A DNA stretch of 64,000 nt. It comes from an uncultured Bacteroidaceae bacterium. Its GTDB lineage: Bacteria; Bacteroidota; Bacteroidia; Bacteroidales; Bacteroidaceae. Positions 1 to 8,789 of the stretch are shown here, piece after piece. Below the pieces are notes generated by a model. The model did no database searches. It was not told the origin of the DNA and was given only the letters and a program-made list of their open reading frames with translations. The stretch covers positions 47,335 through 111,334 of the forward strand of contig CAKQYA010000002.1 of assembly GCA_934293005.1 (NCBI GenBank). The letters are read 5' to 3'. Made by a program: the position numbers and the translations under genes. Position 1 is the stretch's first letter. Each line of letters opens with the position of its first letter.

Positions 1-1
1 A

Positions 2-3000
2 GGCACACCGTTTGGAGCAGCTAGTCCACGAGAAAATGCTGAACATTACCAAAAGACATACAATTCTTTCCAAACCATAAGCGGACTCTCAGCAGGCAAA
101 TTCAGAGTGAGCCTCAGTGCTTTCTATCGCATGGGAAGCTCATCAGATGATTACAGCCTTTACACATCAGGCGACTACAAAAACCAGCAACATGCCAAGC
201 TTTATGCCACATCGAGCAAGGGCGACTACGAAACCGGCATTGCGCCAGCATCATCTGCCGCATTAAGCCAAGGGCTCGGCGGTGGAACATCACAAGTCGG
301 CAACGGAGGCTGGTGGGGAGGAGATGTTTATTACATACCAAACAACATGGAGGCTGCTCACTACTGGTTTGAGGCTGGACACTATGTCAACACCCTGGAA
401 TGCGAAGTCGGCACAGACGGCCAGCTCACTATCGGCATAAGAAAAAGCACAACACTCAGCAACGATTGGACATGCCTTGACAACTGGAGATTGGAATACT
501 TTGGCAAACTCATCAACGCCACATCCATAACCCTTTCCCAAACAGATGTGAAACTCACACGCCAGGAGGTATTTAACCTCACAGCCACAGTCATGCCCGA
601 AAATGCCACATACCGCAATGTCAACTGGACATCAACTGACATAAGCGTGGCTAAAGTCGACAGCAAGGGCGAGGTGACTGCCGTGGGCAACGGCACATGC
701 TACATCGTGGCAAGCTCAAAGAGCAACAGCACGGTCACGGCAAAATGCAAGGTGACAGTAACAAACAACCCGGCCACATCGGAGAATGTCATCATAAACG
801 AGATAATGGCAGCCAACGTCGACGTGTATATGGACCCATCGTTCAACTATGGCAGCTGGGTCGAACTGTACAATCCAACAGACAAAAGCGTGACGCTTGG
901 CGGTCTTTACGTGAGCGACGATCCACTAAACCTCAAGAAGCACAAGCTTATCGAAGAATACGGAGTTCTTCCGGCTAATGGCTATGCCATGCTCAATTTT
1001 GACCATTTCGAGATTTACACCAAAGCGGCATACAGGCAGATAGACGACAAGCTCAACAGCGATGGTGGCACCATCATCATCTCGGACGGAACGAACATCC
1101 TGGCGCAGCAAGACTACCCTCAAGCCATATCGCGCACATCGTATGCCCGCACCACCGATGGCGGCGACACTTGGGCCACAGCAGCCTACCCCACTCCTGG
1201 CAGTGCCAATGGAGAAAGCATGGGATTCGCATCGATGCAGCTCGATGCCCCTGTCGTTGACAAGGACGCCCAGCTCTTCAGCGGGCAGATGCATGTATGC
1301 GTGAACATCCCAGAAGGAGCGACACTTAAATTCACCACCGACGGCACCACTCCGACAAAAGACAACGGCATGGAATCGCCGACGGGACTCTTCAACGTGG
1401 AAAGCACCACATGCTACCGTTTCCGTTTGTTCAAGGATGGCTTCTTGCCTTCATCCGTCGTGACACGCTCTTATATTCTCGACGAGGGCAACTACCCATT
1501 CCCAATCATATCGGTCGTTACCGACAGGGAAAACATCTATTCAAGCACATACGGCGTATTCCAAAAGAGCGAGAACGGACGCCCAGGCCGCGGACAGTCT
1601 GACAAATGCAACTGGAATATGGAATGGGACCGTCCTGTGGCATTCGAATACATCAGCAAGAACAACGAATGCTTAGTGTCACAGGAATGCAACTTCTCCA
1701 TGTGCGGCGGATGGAGCCGCGCATGGACTCCACATTCATTCAAGCTGAAGGCGAACAAGATTTACGATCTGAAGAAATTCTTCGAGGCTCCACTCTTTGA
1801 GAAAAAGCCATACATAAAGAACAAGACGCTGCAGATACGCAACGGAGGCAACGACAATTGGGGGCGCATCAAAGATCCTGCCCTGCAGATGGTTGTGGCC
1901 AACAGCGGCATGTATGTCGATTATCAGGAATGGGAACCTGTGCATGTGTTCATAAATGGCGAACACTACGCTGTGCTCAACATGCGAGAGCCAAACAACA
2001 AGCACTTCGCCTACTCCAACTACGGCATCGACACAGACGAGATGGACCAGTTTGAGATGTCTCCCGACTCTGGCTATGTGCAAATGGCGGGGACAGACGA
2101 GTCGTTCCTGAGACTGGTCGAACTGAGTGAGAACGCTGCCGACGAGGCAACCTATGAGAAGATTGGCCAACTGCTCGATATTGACGAGTACGTCAACTAC
2201 ATGGCCATCGAACTTTACATATCCGGCACCGACTGGCCGCAAAACAACGTGAAGGGATTCCGCTCTGTCAACGACGGCAAGTTCCACTTCGTGCTCTTCG
2301 ACCTTGACTTCGCAGGCGCAAAAGACGATCCATTCAGCCGATTCTTCAACAAAGAGTATTACACATTCGACCAGCTCTATGGCTACGATTTCTCACAGAA
2401 CAAGGATCTTAATGGCAAGCGCTTCGAAAAGGACATCAAATTTGTGACTCTGTTCAAGAATCTCCTCAACAACGACACGTTCAGAAAGAAGTTTATCGAC
2501 ACATTCTGCATCGTGGGCGGCTCTGTCTTCACACCCGAACGTGTGAAGAGCATCGTGAGTGCGGCTGCCGACAAACTTGCGCAAGGCAGTTATGTGTCCC
2601 CATACAGCTCAGCCAATGACATCATCAGCAGCATAGGCGGAAGCGACTACAACAGCTTGATGAACACATACATGAAGAACTATTCGTCCATGAAGCTCTC
2701 CAACGCAAACAGACAAAGCCTCAGCGTCAGCACAAACAGCGACGACGCAAAAATAGAGATGAATGGAATCCAACTGCCATACAGTTCTTTCAATGGCTTC
2801 ATCTATGGACCTGTCACGCTGAAAGCCATCGCGCCTGCTGGATACCAATTCGCAGGATGGACATCAACGTTATCAACATCAGAAACCACAATCTTCAAAG
2901 AAGGAGAGTCGTGGAGATACTACGACGATGGTTCTCTTGACGGTGAAAGCTGGGCAGACAAGTCGTACAACGCATTCAGTTGGAAGCAAGGCAATGCACC

Positions 3001-4240
3001 TATAGGATACGGAAAGAATGAGGCTACCACAACCAACGGCAACTTGCCTTGCTACTACTTCCGCAAGAACTTCACATTGTCGAGCGCGCCATCAGCAAGC
3101 GAAACATACACGCTCCATTTCACCGTGGACGATGGCGCCATCGTATACATCAACGGCACAGAAGCCGGACGCTACAACATGCCTTCTGGCAACGTCAGCT
3201 ACAACAACTTTGCAACAACGTATGCGAAAGACAACCCCGACACTGGCACAATGAACATAGACCCATCTCTCTTCAAAAAAGGAACTAACATCATCGCGGT
3301 TGAAGTGCACAACAATTCCACAGCATCAACCGACATCTTGTGGGACGCTTCGCTGTCTGTGTCAAAGGAAAACTACACTAACAACTACGTGAGCACTGAT
3401 GCTGAATACACATTGCCGAATAATGCCAATATGACTGTAAAGGCCATTTTCGAAAAGGCAGGCGAAGAAGACATGATAGCACAAGGCATAACGCCTGTCA
3501 GAGTAAACGAGGTGAGTGCGGCCAACTCGATGTACATCAACGATCACTTCAAGAAAAACGATTGGGTCGAACTATACAACACCACAGACAACGACATCGA
3601 CATTTCAGGCATGTACATATCTGACGACCGAAACAAGCCTGAGAAATTCCAGGTGCCAACAGATAATGTGACCATCAACACCATGATACCAGCTCATGGC
3701 TATAAAGTGATCTGGTGCGACAAACTCGAAATGACAGGCTCAGACATACACACAGGATTCAAACTTGCAGCAGCAGGAGGAGACGTGCTCGTCAAGACCG
3801 ACACTTATGCCGACACGCTCACATACACCACTCATGTGGGCACTCAGTCGTTCGGACGTTATCCTGATGGAGCTAACGACACATACGTGATGAATGCGCC
3901 TTCAATAGGAAAATCCAACAGACTCAGCACATACGACACTCTCTATATCGCTCCTGCGGAACCAGATCCAACACCAGACGGCATCGCTTCCTACAAGAAA
4001 GAAAGCGGCGTGAGCATGGCATATGTTGATGGTGTGATTAACGTTAAGAGCGAAGACGCTCCAATCAAAGACATATGCATCTACAGTCCACTTGGCATGA
4101 AGGCTAATGCCACTGTGACAAAGAGGGATGGCGAACAGTTTGCCTCTGTCAACGTAGGCAGTCTGCCTAAGGGCATTTATGTGGTGAAAGTCATTGTAGA
4201 CGGGAACGACGAATACAGCATGAAATTCAATGTGAAGTAA
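2..4240 (+). CDS. Secreted CotH-kinase / lamin-tail-domain protein with T9SS sorting tail (5' end outside window)
   Basis: The frame is open from the first complete codon at base 2, so the gene starts upstream; a GTG at 107 is internal. Visible modules in order are a carbohydrate-binding-like N-terminus, a BIG2 Ig-like fold (about 515-760), a lamin-tail domain starting NEIMAANVD (about 785-1180), a chitobiase C-terminal-like fold (TTDGTTPT, about 1240-1470), a CotH-kinase-like core (about 1490-2600), a beta-sandwich (about 3050-3365), a second lamin-tail domain starting VNEVSAANS (about 3490-3900), and a C-terminal domain ending in LPKGIYVVKV. That last domain is typical of T9SS type A sorting signals, so the product is probably exported through the outer membrane and surface-bound or released. 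CotH domains are atypical kinases in spore coats; in Bacteroidetes surface proteins their substrate is unknown. The T9SS plug gene at 56.4 kb fits this export route. Confidence 0.85.
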   Translation, partial: GTPFGAASPRENAEHYQKTYNSFQTISGLSAGKFRVSLSAFYRMGSSSDDYSLYTSGDYKNQQHAKLYATSSKGDYETGIAPASSAALSQGLGGGTSQVGNGGWWGGDVYYIPNNMEAAHYWFEAGHYVNTLECEVGTDGQLTIGIRKSTTLSNDWTCLDNWRLEYFGKLINATSITLSQTDVKLTRQEVFNLTATVMPENATYRNVNWTSTDISVAKVDSKGEVTAVGNGTCYIVASSKSNSTVTAKCKVTVTNNPATSENVIINEIMAANVDVYMDPSFNYGSWVELYNPTDKSVTLGGLYVSDDPLNLKKHKLIEEYGVLPANGYAMLNFDHFEIYTKAAYRQIDDKLNSDGGTIIISDGTNILAQQDYPQAISRTSYARTTDGGDTWATAAYPTPGSANGESMGFASMQLDAPVVDKDAQLFSGQMHVCVNIPEGATLKFTTDGTTPTKDNGMESPTGLFNVESTTCYRFRLFKDGFLPSSVVTRSYILDEGNYPFPIISVVTDRENIYSSTYGVFQKSENGRPGRGQSDKCNWNMEWDRPVAFEYISKNNECLVSQECNFSMCGGWSRAWTPHSFKLKANKIYDLKKFFEAPLFEKKPYIKNKTLQIRNGGNDNWGRIKDPALQMVVANSGMYVDYQEWEPVHVFINGEHYAVLNMREPNNKHFAYSNYGIDTDEMDQFEMSPDSGYVQMAGTDESFLRLVELSENAADEATYEKIGQLLDIDEYVNYMAIELYISGTDWPQNNVKGFRSVNDGKFHFVLFDLDFAGAKDDPFSRFFNKEYYTFDQLYGYDFSQNKDLNGKRFEKDIKFVTLFKNLLNNDTFRKKFIDTFCIVGGSVFTPERVKSIVSAAADKLAQGSYVSPYSSANDIISSIGGSDYNSLMNTYMKNYSSMKLSNANRQSLSVSTNSDDAKIEMNGIQLPYSSFNGFIYGPVTLKAIAPAGYQFAGWTSTLSTSETTIFKEGESWRYYDDGSLDGESWADKSYNAFSWKQGNAPIGYGKNEATTTNGNLPCYYFRKNFTLSSAPSASETYTLHFTVDDGAIVYINGTEAGRYNMPSGNVSYNNFATTYAKDNPDTGTMNIDPSLFKKGTNIIAVEVHNNSTASTDILWDASLSVSKENYTNNYVSTDAEYTLPNNANMTVKAIFEKAGEEDMIAQGITPVRVNEVSAANSMYINDHFKKNDWVELYNTTDNDIDISGMYISDDRNKPEKFQVPTDNVTINTMIPAHGYKVIWCDKLEMTGSDIHTGFKLAAAGGDVLVKTDTYADTLTYTTHVGTQSFGRYPDGANDTYVMNAPSIGKSNRLSTYDTLYIAPAEPDPTPDGIASYKKESGVSMAYVDGVINVKSEDAPIKDICIYSPLGMKANATVTKRDGEQFASVNVGSLPKGIYVVKVIVDGNDEYSMKFNVK

Positions 4241-4292
4241 GCAATAACAATGTTTTTTTGATATAAATTCCATCAAAAACAAAAAAATATCT

Positions 4293-4380
4293 GTCTGAGT
4301 GCTGACAAACAAAAATTAAGTACTATATTTGCAAAACCTAAAGATGCAGGTACGCAGTTTTTGTTTATCAGCACTCAGAC
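4293..4380. repeat. 23-bp inverted repeat (one mismatch) flanking the galE promoter
   Basis: Arms at 4293-4315 and 4358-4380 are reverse complements with one mismatch, separated by 42 bases. The spacer holds a TAnnTTTG promoter element pointing to galE. The right arm is followed by TTTTT (4381-4385), so on the plus strand it could also fold as a terminator for the CotH gene. The arrangement resembles invertible promoters of Bacteroidales, though the spacer is short for those. Confidence 0.8.
4324..4331 (+). promoter_or_regulatory. Bacteroidetes -7 element (TATATTTG) for galE
   Basis: TATATTTG matches TAnnTTTG and lies about 80 bases before the galE ATG, inside the loop between the inverted repeats. 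No clear TTTG is seen 20 bases upstream, where the left arm lies. Confidence 0.55.
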
Positions 4381-4413
4381 TTTTTATAAAACTAACTATT
4401 TAACTTGAAATAC

Positions 4414-5448
4414 ATGAAAGAGACAATACTTGTGACTGGTGGAACAGGTTTTATCGGTTCACACACAACAGTAGAACTTCAACAGGCAGGATATAATGTT
4501 GTCATCATAGACAACCTCTCTAATTCCAACGCCGCTGTCATCGACGGCATTGAAAAGATTACAGGTGTGCGCCCTGCATTTGAACAAGTTGACCTAAACG
4601 ACTTTGACGCCACAGAAGCTGTGTTCAAAAAGCACAAGATTGACGGTTGCATCCATTTCGCCGCTTCAAAAGCAGTTGGCGAATCGGTTCAGAAGCCACT
4701 ACTCTACTATCGCAACAACCTCAACTCGTTGATGAACGTGCTTGAGCTTATGGCAAAGTATGGAAGCAAAGGCATCATCTTCTCTTCTTCATGTACAGTA
4801 TACGGACAGCCAACACCGGAAAACCTACCTGTGACAGAGCAAGCTCCTATACAAAAGGCTCTCTCGCCATACGGCAACACTAAGCAGGTCAATGAGGAGA
4901 TCATCCAGGATTTCATCCATTCAGGAGCTCCTATCAAGTCTGTCATCCTACGATACTTCAACCCTATCGGCGCTCATCCATCAGCGCTCATCGGCGAACT
5001 GCCAAACGGTGTGCCAATGAACCTCATTCCATTCGTCACCCAGACAGCCATTGGAATACGCAAGCAGCTGAAGATATTCGGACATGACTACAACACTCCC
5101 GACAAGACCTGCATCCGCGACTACATCTACGTGGTTGACCTCGCCAAAGCTCATGTAAAGGCAATGGAGCGCGTGCTTGAGAAGGATACAGAGCCAGTTG
5201 AAGTATTCAATATCGGCACGGGACACGGCTACTCCACACTTGAGATCGTAGAAGGCTTTGAACGCGCCACTGGTGTGAAACTGCCATGGGAGTATGCTCC
5301 ACGCCGCGAAGGTGACATCGAAGCCATTTGGGGCAACGTTGACAAGGCAAACAATGTGCTCGGATGGAAAGCCGACACTCCGCTTGACGACATCCTTGCT
5401 TCTGCATGGAAATGGCAACTCAAGCTTCGCGAAGACGGCATACAGTAA
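4414..5448 (+). CDS. galE: UDP-glucose 4-epimerase
   Basis: Interconverts UDP-glucose and UDP-galactose with bound NAD, supplying galactose for the Leloir pathway and for LPS or capsule precursors in the cytosol. The N-terminal VTGGTGFIGSH is the Rossmann glycine motif of extended short-chain dehydrogenases; SSSCTVYG and the YGNTK segment give the Ser and the Tyr-xxx-Lys catalytic pair; CIRDYIYVVDLAKAH is a GalE signature. The 344 residues match the family's usual length. I chose ATG 4414 over the in-frame TTG 4405 because it gives the standard MKETILVTGG start. The gene stands alone, with its own promoter inside an inverted repeat. Confidence 0.96.
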   Translation: MKETILVTGGTGFIGSHTTVELQQAGYNVVIIDNLSNSNAAVIDGIEKITGVRPAFEQVDLNDFDATEAVFKKHKIDGCIHFAASKAVGESVQKPLLYYRNNLNSLMNVLELMAKYGSKGIIFSSSCTVYGQPTPENLPVTEQAPIQKALSPYGNTKQVNEEIIQDFIHSGAPIKSVILRYFNPIGAHPSALIGELPNGVPMNLIPFVTQTAIGIRKQLKIFGHDYNTPDKTCIRDYIYVVDLAKAHVKAMERVLEKDTEPVEVFNIGTGHGYSTLEIVEGFERATGVKLPWEYAPRREGDIEAIWGNVDKANNVLGWKADTPLDDILASAWKWQLKLREDGIQ

Positions 5449-5556
5449 AATAATAATAATATAATAAAGAAAGCACGGAGACATCAAAGGATTTTTTCCA
5501 ACGAACTATCCGCTGCTAACAGAATTTGAAACTAATATACGAATTATAATAACGTT

Positions 5557-5572
5557 CTGGTATTATTACCAG
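5557..5572. other. Small hairpin in the galE downstream region
   Basis: CTGGTA and TACCAG around a TTAT loop, followed by TTTCGTTT. It may be a weak terminator for galE ahead of the stronger one at 5609. Confidence 0.35.
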
Positions 5573-5608
5573 TTTCGTTTGTCGTGTTTTATTTTGTGTT
5601 TGTGTTGT

Positions 5609-5648
5609 GGCTATTCTTTTTCGAGAGAAACGGAGTAGCCCTTTTTTT
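5609..5648 (+). terminator. Rho-independent terminator downstream of galE
   Basis: GGCTATTC pairs with GAGTAGCC (one G-T pair) and is followed by seven T residues. It lies 160 bases after the galE stop, so galE has a long 3' untranslated region or a small transcript ends here. Confidence 0.6.
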
Positions 5649-5690
5649 ATTTGAAAACATCTATCTTGATCAAATCCAAAACAAGGGTAA

Positions 5691-5800
5691 GGTTACTTGG
5701 CAAAGCATCTTAGGATACTTGGCAATGCATCTTAGGATACTTGGCAAAGTATCTTAGGATACTTGACGAAGTATCTTAGGATACTTTTTTAGGGATGCTG
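5691..5800. repeat. Array of four 22-bp hairpin repeats (copy 1 of a dispersed family)
   Basis: Units begin at 5691, 5713, 5735, 5757 and a partial one at 5779. Each contains ATACTTGGCAAAGTAT or a close variant, a 6-bp palindrome around GGCA. The array ends in ATACTTTTTTAGGG, an end shared with copies at 29.2 and 48.1 kb. The rest of the 5449-6106 intergenic stretch holds terminators and one more hairpin (5813-5849) and no gene that I can support. Confidence 0.85.
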
Positions 5801-5812
5801 CATCGTTTTTTT

Positions 5813-5849
5813 AAACAATCACCATTTAGCATGCCACAGGTGATTGTTT
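5813..5849. other. Perfect 11-bp stem hairpin after the repeat array
   Basis: AAACAATCACC at 5813-5823 pairs exactly with GGTGATTGTTT at 5839-5849. There is no T-run on either strand after it, so it is not a classic terminator. It lies directly after repeat copy 1. Confidence 0.55.
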
Positions 5850-6106
5850 GAAGATAATTTGACAGAAGATATGGCACAGATTCCCAAGCCCTCAAATAAA
5901 CTCAACAGTATAAGCATTAAGCTATGTGTTCACATCTCATAACTAATATGACTATTCGATGAGTCATGAAAAAAAACAAGATGGAAGACAAGCGACTGCC
6001 GTTTACCTCCCATCATTGTATACAAACGAGAAAAAGCCTCTTTCTACATACATTCTCTTTCTCTAAGATAATTACGCGCAACTAATAATAGCACAACTAT
6101 TATTTA

Positions 6107-6748
6107 TCACTCTTTGTCGGCCGCAGCCTTCTTGTCGCTTTTCGACGCTTTACTGTATCTCTTGTTAAGAGCTTTCACAACTTCGTCAGTCACATCATAC
6201 GCCTCGTTGGCGTAAAGGACATTGTCTATGCCCGACGACTTGCAGAGTATGAAATCATAGCCCTTGGCTTTAGCATAAGTCTTTGTGAAAGACTGGATTG
6301 TGTCTGTGAGGTTCTGAAACTCCTTCTGGTATTCTTCTTGAAGAGAATTGCTCAAACGAGCCTGAAGAGCTTCAAGGTCTTGCTGCAACTTCGACAGGCG
6401 AGCTTGTTCAACCTCAAACTGTTGCTGAGTGAACTGGTTGCTCTGATACTTACGAGTGAATTCCTGCATCTGAGCACTGAAGTTCTTGCCCTTAGCACTG
6501 ATTGTAGCTTCTGCATTAGCGCGCTTCTTGGCAAACTCCTCTTCAAGGTCCTTGCATTTCTGATACTGCGATGTGAGAGTGTCTATCTGCACAAAAGCAA
6601 TCTTGTAGCCTTGAGATGGCGTGTCAGCAGGTTTTGAAGATGAAATCTCATCAGAACCTTCTTGGCCCGACTGTCCGCATGAGGTGACAACAACAGCCGC
6701 AGCAGCCATGAAGACACCTCCAAGTAATAATTTTGAAATGTTTCTCAT
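6107..6748 (-). CDS. OmpH/Skp-family periplasmic lipoprotein
   Basis: Likely a periplasmic chaperone for outer-membrane proteins or a related envelope protein. The 213-residue product starts with a signal peptide and lipobox ending VVTSC (Cys about 24), so it is probably a lipoprotein, unlike soluble E. coli Skp. After a low-complexity linker, KIAFVQIDTL is the usual OmpH/Skp beta-strand start. A long Gln/Glu/Lys-rich helix (about residues 60-150) fits Skp's coiled-coil arms, and YDFILCKSSGIDNVLYAN is the C-terminal OmpH core. It follows a small membrane protein gene on the same strand by 24 bases, suggesting co-transcription. The exact client proteins cannot be read from sequence. Confidence 0.85.
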   Translation of the reverse strand: MRNISKLLLGGVFMAAAAVVVTSCGQSGQEGSDEISSSKPADTPSQGYKIAFVQIDTLTSQYQKCKDLEEEFAKKRANAEATISAKGKNFSAQMQEFTRKYQSNQFTQQQFEVEQARLSKLQQDLEALQARLSNSLQEEYQKEFQNLTDTIQSFTKTYAKAKGYDFILCKSSGIDNVLYANEAYDVTDEVVKALNKRYSKASKSDKKAAADKE

Positions 6749-6772
6749 TTTTTATGATTGATGTTTTATATT

Positions 6773-6976
6773 TTATTCCTTGACAGCATGAGGCGACTTG
6801 TGGCGCATGGCAAAATCCTGACTCTGAACACATCCTATGCCACGCTCCCTCATAGCTTTCGACTGACTCACATGCGTCTTGACAAAGCGTCCATTCTTCT
6901 TGAAAAGAATCCTTACAGAAAGAAAAAGCATGGATGCCCCAATTATTATTATTGAAAAAATAATGAGTTCTACCAT
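6773..6976 (-). CDS. Small single-pass membrane protein, conserved type
   Basis: A 67-residue protein with one N-terminal membrane segment (about residues 3-24, IIFSIIIIGASMLFLSVRIL) followed by a basic cytoplasmic tail with KKNGRF, and a Cys. The shape resembles a short membrane protein I recall from many Bacteroidales, but its function is not known to me. It is transcribed just ahead of the OmpH-like lipoprotein and has a minus-strand TATCTTTG element 32 bases upstream of its start, so it is probably the first gene of a two-gene unit. Confidence 0.7.
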   Translation of the reverse strand: MVELIIFSIIIIGASMLFLSVRILFKKNGRFVKTHVSQSKAMRERGIGCVQSQDFAMRHKSPHAVKE

Positions 6977-7007
6977 TTTTTATTTATCTTTGTATTTATA
7001 TTTCTTG

Positions 7008-7015
7008 CAAAGATA
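7008..7015 (-). promoter_or_regulatory. -7 element for the small membrane protein / OmpH unit
   Basis: The plus strand reads CAAAGATA, which is TATCTTTG on the minus strand, matching TAnnTTTG about 32 bases before the ATG at 6976. Confidence 0.55.
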
Positions 7016-7115
7016 CAGGTATTATTTGTTTCGTCCTTGCGAAAGAAGTAAGAACGGATGCATTTTTAACCTAATTTATGAAATTCGAACATTCAACGCA
7101 TAAAACCATACAGAC

Positions 7116-7487
7116 ATGAATACACCAGAACAACATTGGCACCCCAAAGGCTACTTTCCACTGCTCATACGGGTGGAAGACAAAAAACCAGGCTGCGGAC
7201 AAATAATGGGCACAGAGGATATACTTGATTTATTTGTCAAAAAGGCAAGTGAGAAATATGACCTGCATGTGAAAGAGGACTTTTGCGGCACAACAGACAG
7301 CACTGACCTTGAGAGCGAGACGAAGACACCGCATGGCACACCTGCCAACTGCTCGGAAAAGCACATTGCAGTGCCTTTCACCGACCGCGAGAACATAAGA
7401 ATAGCCTACAACATATTCGCAAGCGATATTGACAGGAAATGCGGCGATGCATACAGGTTCCATTTTCATATGGAAAGCGAGTTCTGA
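7116..7487 (+). CDS. Hypothetical protein, 123 aa
   Basis: I do not recognise this product. It is a soluble-looking, acidic protein without signal peptide or membrane segment, with several Cys and His residues (CGQ, EDFCGTT, NCSEKH, RKCGDAYRFHFH). Codon use is like its neighbours, and it fills the space between the divergent OmpH unit and prs, so it is probably a real gene. A TATCTTTG element lies upstream on the plus strand at 6985-6992. The Cys and His residues could hint at metal binding but form no motif that I know. Confidence 0.55.
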   Translation: MNTPEQHWHPKGYFPLLIRVEDKKPGCGQIMGTEDILDLFVKKASEKYDLHVKEDFCGTTDSTDLESETKTPHGTPANCSEKHIAVPFTDRENIRIAYNIFASDIDRKCGDAYRFHFHMESEF

Positions 7488-7595
7488 CAAACTTCATTGG
7501 CAAGTGTTGTGGCCGAAAAATTGTAAAATAATCGTAACACTCCGTCAGAAGACTATATTTTTCATAAAATCCTTTTTCCTTTTAGTGTTTTTAGC

Positions 7596-7603
7596 TACCT
7601 TTG
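7596..7603 (+). promoter_or_regulatory. -7 element for prs
   Basis: TACCTTTG matches TAnnTTTG and ends 41 bases before the prs ATG. Confidence 0.5.
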
Positions 7604-7644
7604 CACAAAAATAACCTACATTTTTCAAAACAAAAAAGAAAATC

Positions 7645-8586
7645 ATGAGTGAAGTAAGACCATTCAAGGTATTCTCAGGTACTAAGACAAGGTATTTGGC
7701 AGAGAAAATCTGCCAAAGTTTGGATTGCCCGCTCGGCAACATGATAATCACGCATTTTGCAGATGGGGAGTTTGCGGTATCTTTTGAGGAATCCATCCGT
7801 GGCAATGATGTGTTCCTCGTTCAGTCAACATTCCCAAACAGCGACAACCTCATGGAGCTGCTGCTGATGATTGATGCCGCAAAGCGCGCAAGCGCTAAGA
7901 GCATCATCGCTGTCATACCTTATTTCGGCTGGGCACGCCAAGACAGAAAAGACAAGCCAAGAGTGAGCATAGGAGCAAAGCTCATTGCCGACCTTCTCAG
8001 TGTGGCTGGCATAGACCGCCTCATCACCATGGACCTGCATGCTGACCAGATCCAAGGCTTCTTCGATGTGCCTGTAGACCACCTTTACGGTTCACTTGTG
8101 GAAGTGCCATACGTGCAGTCGCTCAATCTCGACAATCTCGTCATCGCCACTCCTGATGTGGGCGGTGCCAAGCGTGCTGGACTTTTCGCAAAGAAGCTGC
8201 AAGCTCCTCTTGTGCTCTGCAATAAGACAAGGGCAAGAGCCAACGTCGTTGATTCCATCCAAATCATAGGTGACGTGCAGGGCAAAAATGTAGTGCTCGT
8301 AGATGACATGGTCGACACAGCCGGCACCATCACCCGCGCTGCTGACGAGATGCTCAAGGCTGGCGCAAAGAGCGTGAGGGCTATAGCAAGCCATTGCGTG
8401 ATGAGCCACCCTGCTGACGAAAGAGTGCAGAATTCTGCCCTCACAGAGATTGTGTTCACAGACTCCATTCCATTCGACAGCACTAAATGCCCAAAGGTGA
8501 AGCAGCTTTCCATTGCTGACATGTTTGCACGTGCCATACGCGCCGTGTCACAAAGAAAGAGCGTGAGCGACGAGTTCAACTTCTAA
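7645..8586 (+). CDS. prs: Ribose-phosphate pyrophosphokinase (PRPP synthetase)
   Basis: Makes PRPP from ribose 5-phosphate and ATP for purine, pyrimidine, His, Trp and NAD synthesis. The 313 residues are the normal length for class I enzymes. Visible landmarks are FSGTKTRYLAEKI near the start, the HFADGEF segment, YFGWARQDRKDKPR in the ATP-binding flexible region, MDLHADQIQGFFDVPVDHL, and the PRPP-binding loop VVLVDDMVDTAGTI. It is followed by a strong terminator, so it is probably transcribed alone from the TACCTTTG promoter. Confidence 0.97.
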   Translation: MSEVRPFKVFSGTKTRYLAEKICQSLDCPLGNMIITHFADGEFAVSFEESIRGNDVFLVQSTFPNSDNLMELLLMIDAAKRASAKSIIAVIPYFGWARQDRKDKPRVSIGAKLIADLLSVAGIDRLITMDLHADQIQGFFDVPVDHLYGSLVEVPYVQSLNLDNLVIATPDVGGAKRAGLFAKKLQAPLVLCNKTRARANVVDSIQIIGDVQGKNVVLVDDMVDTAGTITRAADEMLKAGAKSVRAIASHCVMSHPADERVQNSALTEIVFTDSIPFDSTKCPKVKQLSIADMFARAIRAVSQRKSVSDEFNF

Positions 8587-8600
8587 TCAATAACACTTGA

Positions 8601-8668
8601 AGATAGAGGACACAGGACGCTTCAGCCCCATACGAGGCTAAGCGCGTCCTGCATCCACTATCTTTTTC
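8601..8668 (+). terminator. Terminator after prs
   Basis: An outer AGATAG/CTATCT stem encloses an AGGACGC/GCGTCCT stem, followed by TTTTTCTTTT. The stem starts 14 bases past the prs stop. Confidence 0.75.
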
Positions 8669-8789
8669 TTTTATAACACAATGGCGGTATTTGCGCTTTC
8701 AAGCATTCATTCCCGACACTCCAAGCCACAAAGCACCGGACAAGCCACACCGCCACTCACCACTCTCAATCATAAACAAAACGCCATAC

